Origin: Ascaris suum
Lineage: Eukaryota > Nematoda > Chromadorea > Rhabditida > Ascarididae
Direction: 5' to 3'
Assembly: GCA_013433145.1 (NCBI GenBank)
Contig: CM024172.1
Coordinates: 4,349,213-4,413,212, forward strand
Length of the DNA stretch: 64,000 nt
Position 1 is the stretch's first letter; each line of letters begins with the position of its first letter. Positions 55,647 to 64,000 of the stretch are shown here, piece after piece. A model generated the notes under the pieces. It searched no databases and had not been told where the DNA came from. It saw only the letters and a list, made by a program, of their open reading frames with translations. Made by a program: the position numbers and the translations under genes.

Positions 55647-58600
55647 CTAACTTCCTTTAATCGGTGTCACCCAAACATCGCAATGGTCCTCCGGTGCATA
55701 GGTCGAGTTCAGTGGGCAGTTGAAGGCGCTTCTGAATGCAGGGAAGTTTTGAATGGTACCAAGGACACGGTACAGCGATGGACTGTGAGGATCAAGAAGG
55801 ATCGATTCTAGATAGGAATCAGGCGTTGGTGTTGCTTGGCACCACATCTGTGCAAAGCTCATAAAGAAGAGTTGATCGGATGTGAACTGCCTCATTATCG
55901 GGTCGTTGAGTAAAGGATCGGGTCCGTTCAAGCTTTCATAGTTTTTGAAAGCACGATATGCAGCGTGTATTCCTGAAGGAACAACAATTTCATTCCTTCG
56001 CACTTACAAGAATGATAAAAAATATTTGCGCCTTCAGGAATTATTCGTTGATCGATGCTCATTTCTGAATGTAGCTTACGCAGTGAAAAGAAGTCTCCAA
56101 CAGACCTACATCCAGTAAAATAGCACATAACTTTTATGAGACAATGTTTCCCATGAACATGCCAAATCGATAATGTCCCAAATAATGCACCACATCAAAA
56201 CTCGTTTATATCGCGTCTAACGATACAAAACCTTAAACTGCGAGCGTTTTAAGGCTGAAATAGGATGAAGTGGCTGTCTATAATTATGAATATACCTCCG
56301 TTGTCGGCAATATTTTCACCTTGAGTGTTCGAACCATCCAAACAATTCGGTTCACTGGAACCTGACAGAGGACAGAATCCTCCGTACTGATCGATCACAC
56401 ATTGAGCCATTTGCTATAAATGAATAGCTCAACGTCTTCTGCGTTAAAGTCAGTTGGTAGTTAATCAGTCTCTATACAATCAGCATTGTTCTGAACATTT
56501 AATCATCTTTCGGCGAGCTTATCTTCGGTGAGCACCGAAATTTGGGGATACGTTTATGAGCTAGCAAAAGCAGCAAGTTAGTGCTATTTTCCAGTTGGTG
56601 CGTACCGAATTTTTCGAGTTTAGCAGGCCATGTCTTGTTATCAGCAGCTCAGCAGAACTACAACAGGTGAAGATGAATCTTTTATCCAAACTGTGATTAC
56701 CTCTGTAAAACATATCTGCAATGGTGTTTCTTAATGTTTTGATTAATGCGTTGTATCGCAGAGCGCGAATAATTTGCAGATGCACTTTCCTCTTACCGCA
56801 AATTTTTTTAGGGCTTATTCGCCGTCAAATGAGACTCATCAAGAATGCAGTTTTCATTGATAGCCACTTGAAAGACAGCATGACTGCTGCAGAATATTTT
56901 ATAACTGATTCTACGTTAAGCATCAGGTGTATTTACCTCGAATGAAATGTACGAGGTATTGTCCATCCACTGGTAAAGTATGCCGGTACTATCCCATTGG
57001 ATGCCTTGGTCATCGAAGCCGTGCGTAAGCTCGTGTCCAACGACGACACCCATAGCACCATAGTTCACAGCTGCTGGCCACTTTGGATCGTAGAATGGCT
57101 GTTGCAGGACACCAGCGGGGAATGTGATCGAGTTCAATGAAGGCTGTAAAATCCAGTTTTTATACTCTACTCTTGTGCATGTTTTGGGCGCAACCGGTAT
57201 GGAATTGCTTTCGTTGATGATCAATTGCGCAGTACTTCATTAGAGAAGTGATGTTGTAAATGAGGCATCAATAGTGAACGATCAGTGCAATAACGACACG
57301 CTTATCGCCAGACAATGCGATCCTTAAACGCTATTATTAATAGATATCACCTGGTCACCGTGACGTTTTTCCTCGGAAAAAAAGATTTCTCCTTCTTCTC
57401 CCGACACTTGCTGCCCCCAATACAATCGTTTTGAAATGTGCAAATTCAAATAAAACTTTCACCTCATACCACGCATTTACGGTGCATGGAGGGCCAAGAA
57501 AGTCGTTGCGTTCAGCGGCTCCTTGAATGAGTTTTGCGAATTCGGTTCGTTGATTAAATCTGAAGATCTTTTCGAGCATTGTTGTGTAGGAATCCGTACT
57601 TGAAATGTCCAGTGCCGCATAGTATTTGCTGAGAAGAGTGTCGTCGACAATGAAGTCGGGATAAGCTATATTCCTGGTGATGTCTTCAATTTTCTCATAA
57701 GCGGCACTTTTCGAACGTAGACTCATCCACTCCAGCTCGTCTATCATACTACGGAATCCAATGAGAACACTCTCGATGAAATCGGCAAGGTTCTGACGCA
57801 GCGTAGCCTAGAATGAGGGCCACCTTGCTTCATATTTGAAAGATTGATCAGTTATGTGAGGATCGCTCCCTGAGACTGATAGTTCCTCTCAGTGATTGCC
57901 TTTGAGCTCCCTTTTGAACCGTTAAATACCACTGACCTCGCAAATCAGCGTGAAGTGTTGTTTCCGAAAGCGCTTTTAATTTATTAACACAAAGAAGCAA
58001 TTGTTTTCTGATAAGAGGTTTGCTGTATCGCCAAAACGCAATGATGTCTTGCTCTGATCGTGCTGAAATCTTCCCAAAACGGACACATAGTTTAGACACA
58101 TACTTTTACTAATATATAAATATACGATGGCAAATGCTAGAAAAACCACAAAAATGTTTACAGTTCTAAAGGGTGGAAATAAGTACCGATGTGTAGTCGT
58201 ATGACGGATGTCCCACTGTGATATGAATTCGCCACTACTGTTCGGGAACGGGGCTATGAAGTGACCAACCTCTGTCTTTATTACTGCATACCTGCGTGCC
58301 ACCCATACTGAGAAATTCGCTTAAATATAGCGCAGTTTGCACTTTTCTTTCCTACTTGCTTTAATATATTTACTCGTAGCAACTTCCCCATAAATTACTG
58401 CAATGATGTCGACAACGCAGAATATCTTTGCAGTGCGTAATCTGGAAACACCTTACGCGCTCACTCGCCATCGGATATATTGCGTCGATGAAAACTCGTG
58501 CGTTTGCGTACTGGAGAGCGTCGACTGTTTGGCTAGCACATTCTCCGTCGTAGATGCCGATTACCCTCTGTCGTGACACTGGGCGAATAATCGTCCGTGG

Positions 58601-60269
58601 TCCACGTCTTCGCGCTCTGACATCAAAGTCAGCCGGAAGCAATTCATATAGCTTATCACGATTGTAAGAAACCGGCGACAAGAACGAACTGTAAGTGGTA
58701 ATAACGCGGAAGTTGAGATAATTGACGACAGTGCGTGAGCTAACTCTCCCGCTTGCTAGGTAGTCGCCCAACTGATGCAGGATGTCTGGTTCCATAATCA
58801 TGAACTTGAAATTAGGAGCTAGGATTTGCTTTCGAACGGAAGTATCAGCATAGGTTGATAGCTGCCTCAAGTATTCCTCCCAGTCGATGAACGTGAATTC
58901 TTGTGATGCCTCTGATATGGAATAACGATTGTATGAGCGTGCGAATTTCCTTCGAGTTGTATCATCGGTGCTAATATTTCTTGCAATTTCGACCTCGAGT
59001 GCTAGCATATCATCGATATCCCGAGCAAGAGTTTCTTGGTTCAATCCAGCCTTCAGCTGGTTCATCCATGCTCTTGCCTTCTCTCTATAGTTTAGATGGT
59101 CCCAGGCCTTTCTATAAACCGACAATTGATAATACAATGTGCTTTGATCGATTAAGAGCGTATATCCTTGCGTGCTGTGAGGATCCTTCCAGTTTGTATC
59201 AATGAATGAAGTGATGAACGTGGGAGTACGTAGCACACCGTCGAGGTACCCCATTGCTTTTGACAGTATCGTTTTGTTTGGCATCGGCGGGTCAGCTAGA
59301 CTCTGCTCCAACAAGGGAAAACTGAGCGTTGTTGCGAGTTGGAATTGCTGCAGTTTTGTCATTGGATAGGTGTTGTTCGCCGTCGCAGTGATCCAGTTCG
59401 CGTGCGCCCATTTGCATTCATCAAAGAACGTGAAAAGTTGCTTTACAGGTTCTGGGACCTGAAAAAGGCGAAAATTAAGGAAGAAAATGCAATGAATGCA
59501 AGAAGAATATAAATTGAAGTGGTGCTAACATCGGAGTCCTGTTTGGCTGAAATCCCTTCTCAAGAATCCGTCGCTGTTGACTTTGAAGGAACTCAGCTCA
59601 TGTTGGAATGCCAAAAGAGACCGTAGCAAGAAATTGAAAAATCTCGGTTGTACACCACTTGAAGTAATAACTTAACTATGGGTATTAATAAGTACTCCCA
59701 ATCAACAGCTAATATTGGCGATGCATAGGTGAAGATTATTGCTCACGGGAGAGGGAGCCCGCTAAGGGTGAAAGTTGGGAACAAAGAGATCGGAGGAGCT
59801 CTCCGACTAGGAGCGATTTCTTCGAAGCTTGGAAGGAAGTTAGAGGAAAAAATTTTTGGCGGAGAGGGCGATCTTGTTGGACTTCAACGAAGAGACAGGC
59901 CTTGTTTGGTAGCGCAGATTCCACGCCACACTACAGTATCAACTGCTGTTTAGGCATCTATGAGAATTCCTTAGAAGCGAGCCCACTGCAGAGTTGATAT
60001 AGGAGATTACATCTGAGTTGCGATAGGCGGGGTCGTTGAGTTTCTTCACCATTGTGTCGATGTTAATTTCATTAGCTCTGTAGAAGCTCGTCATTGTGGT
60101 TGATGGGTTAAATTTGCCACACGTGTAGTTGTAGAAGTTGTCGCATGGGTCGATAGTGAAGTCGATCGTCGACCTGAAGAGGTCGGCTGCCTGTGCGAAC
60201 TGCGCTGATCTCGGATCGTTAGCGCTGATCGGCGCATTCGTGTAATGAGCTACTATAACAATTGCAAAC
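55647..60269 (-). CDS. nep: Neprilysin-like M13 zinc metallopeptidase, gene B (first coding exon not found)
   Basis: Exons: 60269-60011, 59458-58457, 57807-57463, 57143-56937, 56413-56296 and 55972-55647. They join in phase to give 751 residues, with a short 5' exon missing. The first listed exon opens with [13 protein letters not shown], probably the end of a signal peptide or anchor. It then has the M13 start [17 protein letters not shown]. The catalytic elements are complete: [59 protein letters not shown] and the terminal CDVW followed by a short tail. Gene B differs from A and C in two ways. The zinc-site exon is split by an intron between the HExxH and GENIAD motifs. The preceding large exon is not interrupted where gene A has an intron. 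Its sequence is clearly more distant from A and C than they are from each other. Confidence 0.95.
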
Positions 60270-61679
60270 CTATGATAACATACTTTGCGAGTTGTTTAAG
60301 CAAGAAGATTTCAACATAAACAACAACGAATGCCGTCGCTTAATAATATAGAGAGGGATTTCACTCAAATGGACAATTTTCACCGTTGTTTAAATAAAAT
60401 TTACTTCAACGTTTCTATAACAAATTTCTAAAGAAGTTGAGTTATTTCTAAATTCAGTAATTATGAATATCCACTAAATACGAAAGTATAAGCTTTTCAA
60501 CTATTTAAGTAAGTGGCTAAAGAACTAATCTGATTAGAGTTTCAATTCATTACGAATGTTTAATTGAAGTTACTATAAAGCATCGGATAATAATCGATGA
60601 ACTGTTGAAGGAAAAAGTTTGCTATCAAAAGGAGTAATTCGAGTGTCAATTCACTTATATCTTGCAATACACATCTTGTATCATGCAAGTAGCACTAAGA
60701 TTGAGAGAGGCAGCACGACTTGCATTCACCATATGAGGCCTCTGAACAAGAGGATAATACAGGTGAATGTACTCGATGGCACCATATTCTCTGCTTAGAG
60801 TGTTCTGCACCACATACTTGAAATTTTCTCTTCTGTTGTTAAATGGCCGAACAGCCCCTCCTGCCACTCCCTCCACTCCCCCCATCCCCTCCTACGCCAT
60901 AGAATTGGCTCGAATGATTGACAACTATTTTGAGTAAAACTATAAGGGAACAATTCATTTTTTTTACAAGACCTTAACTGGATGTAACAAAAAAATGAAT
61001 AAATATGGAAACATGCCAGTTGGAAGAACCGGAGAGGGAGTTGTTGTGAATGACGGAGCCGATGAGGATCCCTGAAAGAATTTCTCGCGTATTCATAGAA
61101 AAGTTGTGTGGCATTTGCGCCTTCATATGCAATGAGCATAAACTGTTGAAAGCTCGACAGGCAAGTCGAGCTTTCAAGCGAACAGAATGCCCTAGAGAAC
61201 TCCGAATTGATGGCATACTAGCCTTTTATGCTCCAGTTAGGAATAAAACAGCATTCCCTGTGCCCTCAAGTTGTTCTTGATATAGCGGCAGAAGATGAAG
61301 CGGTTTCTTTTCGCCACCTTTGCGCAACTTTTTTCGCTCGTTTACAGCGAAGCATTGATTCCACAACGATCGTCCAACTCATTTCCTAATCTCGAAGATA
61401 AAAAACAACCGTGACAATACTCTTTGTAACAAAATGGGACATAAAATGATGCGACAAAGCATCTCTTGCTTATAAGCACTAGCAACAGTTGTTGCACTTG
61501 CAACTTTCAAAAGAGAATAAATATTAAAGAAATGGTTGTATAAAGGTATATAACGTTCAGAATTCTCCAAATCAAAACATTTGTATCCTATGGACCCGCT
61601 GATTGAGTGGAAGAGTCTTATAAATGAGTAGATATCGTTTTGAAACTCTGTGCAACAGCGGCCCTTGCAAGATGCTTAC
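60270..61679. other. Region between neprilysin genes B and C
   Basis: Probably contains the 5' exon and promoter of gene B and the last small exon and 3' UTR of gene C. A minus-strand stretch around 60974-61216 has protein-like frames, including TREILSGILIGSVIH, but no frame joins the gene B exons in phase. It also carries the hairpin at 61146-61177. Confidence 0.4.
61146..61177. repeat. Perfect 13-bp hairpin with 6-base loop
   Basis: TTGAAAGCTCGAC (61146-61158), loop AGGCAA, then GTCGAGCTTTCAA (61165-61177), an exact reverse complement. It sits between neprilysin genes B and C. Confidence 0.9.
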
Positions 61680-63267
61680 CTGTGGCACCCACACCGAACA
61701 ATGATTTTCTGGTCCATATGCCGATCCAGCCGGACAATTGAATGCGGTACGGAAGGCAGGGAAGTTCTGTATAGTACCGAAGACGCGATATTTGGCTGGA
61801 CTGTGTGGGTCAGTCATTATTTGGGTGTACTGTGCTTCAATAGTTCTCGGCTCTTCACACCATATTTGCGCAAAGCTCATGAAGAATAGTTGATCATGTG
61901 TGAAGCCTTTAAAGACCGGATCAGGTAAATGAGGATCAGGTCCATATTGCGAGACATGATCCTGGTATGCACGCCACGCCGAATGGATTCCTGCAAAAAC
62001 CTCGTTGTCTTTTTATTCCATATCTTTCTGGTAGGTAACAGAATGTTTGATTAAAAATCGTGTTTCATCGGACTTGATAAAAACACGCCGACTTTGTTAT
62101 GACGAAAGGTTTTAATTACCATTAAAGGTTGTAATTACCTCCATTATCAGCGATGTTCTCTCCCTGTGTTTGTTCACCATTAACGCATTCTGGTATTTTT
62201 CCGGTTCCAACAAGTGGGCAAAATCGATTATACTCATTTACGACGCAGTCGGCCATGTTTTGGAACCCGGCAGCTGACTGCTCTGTCATCCAGTCGACGA
62301 GTTCTCCTACGCCACTCCACTGAACTCCCTCGTCGTCGAAACCATGCACAAGTTCATGTCCAGCCACAGTTCCCAACGCTCCATAATTCAATGATGCAGG
62401 CCAGTTTTCATCAAAGAACGGTTGATGAAGAACACCAGCTGGGAAAGTTATCGAGTTATATTCTGGCTGAAAGCATTCACGCTCAGCGATAGTTACGAAT
62501 GCTCCAAAGAAATTCCAAATATATAATCATCTCACAAGAACCATCACTTGAAGCGAAAAACATCTGGCACCAACGATGCTTGAAGGAAAAAAGGGCTGGC
62601 ACGAACGATGCACCTTTGAGCTATTTCCACCATTCCCCGGCAAATATACTCCACTAATCGTTCCCATCAAGAAAAGAAGTCAAAAAATTCATCAAAAAAT
62701 TCAAAAAAGTAAACTCAACTGTGTGTTTACTTTATCATGAATGTTCCGCATTACTCTAAATGTAAGTGGTTTCTTTCAGTGACGGAAAAGAGTGTTCGTT
62801 ATTCGCCTTCCAAGCATTCGCCACCACATCAGGAGCTGATTCCGACATTTTAAAATGTCGTCCAAATGAACAACACTTCCCAGATTTGATTACCAAACAC
62901 ATACATATTTCTAAGTAAAGGTCAACTGCTTACATAGTACCACGCATTGACGGTTCCTGGAGGTCCGCCGAAATCATGGCGGTCCACAGTCGCCTCTGTA
63001 ACGAGAAGTTTATAGAAGAGTTTAAAGTTGAATTCGTCTGTTTTCTTTATTAAGTCGAAGTACGTGTCGCTGTCCGCATAAACAAGATCCTCGTAGTATG
63101 CGTCGAGTTGTGTATTGTTGAGGATGAAGTCAGGGAAGGCAATATTTTCCACCAAATCCGTAACTTTCGAGTAGGCGCCCCTCTTGGATTGACTGTCCAT
63201 CCAATCAAGTCTATTCAGCATGCCTCTCATCGAAAGAACGATATTTTCCGTAATCGCTCCAACTTGC
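61680..63267 (-). CDS. nep: Neprilysin-like M13 zinc metallopeptidase, gene C (partial, 5' part beyond the window)
   Basis: Visible exons: 63267-62934, 62466-62139 and 61990-61680, about 324 codons covering the catalytic half. Motifs: [64 protein letters not shown] (zinc site; Val replaces the Thr found in A and B), [34 protein letters not shown] and CSVWVPQ. Exon sizes (334 and 328) and phases are identical to gene A, showing recent common origin. After CSVWVPQ there is a strong CAG/gtaagc donor, so a tiny final exon should lie further left. If it is not used, the frame runs on to a stop at 61572. The upstream exons are not found between 63268 and the window end, so they lie outside. Confidence 0.93.
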
Positions 63268-64000
63268 CTGTAATCGAAAGAAACGTCACCTCAGCGAACG
63301 CATTCGCTCTTCTTTTAGCAGACAATCGTTTATTTTATCAGAATGTTTCGATGAAGGACGTCTGCAAAGTAGAAACCTTGAAGTGAAGAAATGAGCAGCC
63401 ATTTCATTCACATATTGCTCTCCTCAAATAGTTCAGTTCGTATGAAAAATACCGAAGCAATGAAAGGTTAAAGCACGGTAACCATGTAAGTTAATATGAA
63501 AACAAATGGAGATGAACCATGCACCAAGCACACCAAAGGGTCCACGAATGGCCATTGCACGCTGTGAGATAGCACCCAACGCCTTCATGCTGTGCTCTAC
63601 TTTTAAACAGCAAATGTCAGCGATTGAATGAGTGCTAAAAGTGAGTCAGCCTTTAGAAATTAAAAAGAAGAAATTGCCACTAACGAGTGGTGACGAAAAT
63701 GAGCACAAACTTCAACAAAAATGAGAAGACACTGCTGCAGGTTGTTAGGCTTTATCGGATTTCTGCAACGCCAAAGTCCAGAAAGTCGTTCACCTGAATC
63801 ACACTCTTCACCTCAACGACCCGCTCTCCCTTTTCCATGTACCGCTGACACTCACATTCATTACGCACAAATGCTGCACCTGCACAGTCTCTACCGACTC
63901 AGACTACAAGTGAATTCAATGACGAGCCCTTGTCTGTAATAAACCTAAAAGGGAAGCCCAAAAAAACAGCTTTTAAGCATCAGACAGCAATTCGCTTCAA
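63268..64000. other. Intron of neprilysin gene C (runs off the window)
   Basis: Gene A has the exon coding for the ARIFVDYSYP region about 200 bases upstream of the equivalent point. No such sequence is visible here on the minus strand. The stretch is therefore read as a long intron, and the plus-strand frames in it are taken as chance. Confidence 0.55.

Overview
This is eukaryotic nuclear DNA, most likely from a strongylid (clade V) nematode such as a hookworm. The genes are split by many short-to-medium introns with nematode-style TTTCAG/TTTTAG acceptors. One gene block matches a gene neighbourhood that I recall from the C. elegans cosmid F21D5. The coding genes best resemble nematode families. 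The species is an inference. I rebuilt the gene models by hand from splice sites and reading phase, so exon ends marked as uncertain should be treated that way.

Layout: (1) 2-316 (+), the 3' exon of an unrecognised helical protein. (2) About 3.17-7.67 kb (+), a fukutin-like (LicD/FKTN family) type II membrane protein. (3) 12.65-20.72 kb (+), a complete 14-exon 6-phosphofructokinase of 798 aa. (4) 22.07-44.30 kb, four minus-strand housekeeping genes in a row. In transcription order they are SRP54 (10 exons, 503 aa), RNase H2 subunit B (7 exons, 308 aa), mitochondrial ribosomal protein S33 (3 exons, 127 aa) and polynucleotide kinase 3'-phosphatase (9 exons, 401 aa). (5) 50.4-64.0 kb (-), three M13 (neprilysin-like) zinc metallopeptidase genes in tandem. 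The third runs off the window.

The four-gene block looks like a conserved operon-type cluster. It joins protein targeting to the ER (SRP54), mitochondrial translation (mS33) and two genome-maintenance enzymes (RNase H2B removes ribonucleotides and R-loops; PNKP repairs strand-break ends). The neprilysins are ectopeptidases that probably trim extracellular peptides. Neprilysin genes A and C share exon structure and sequence, while B, lying between them, is diverged and carries an extra intron in the zinc-site exon. The remaining stretches are intergenic, with microsatellites, homopolymer runs and small hairpins. I found no rRNA, tRNA, CRISPR array or intact transposon. No obviously new system is present. 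The most unusual items are the fukutin-like protein with an eroded DxD site, the cluster containing RNase H2B and PNKP, and the mosaic neprilysin array.
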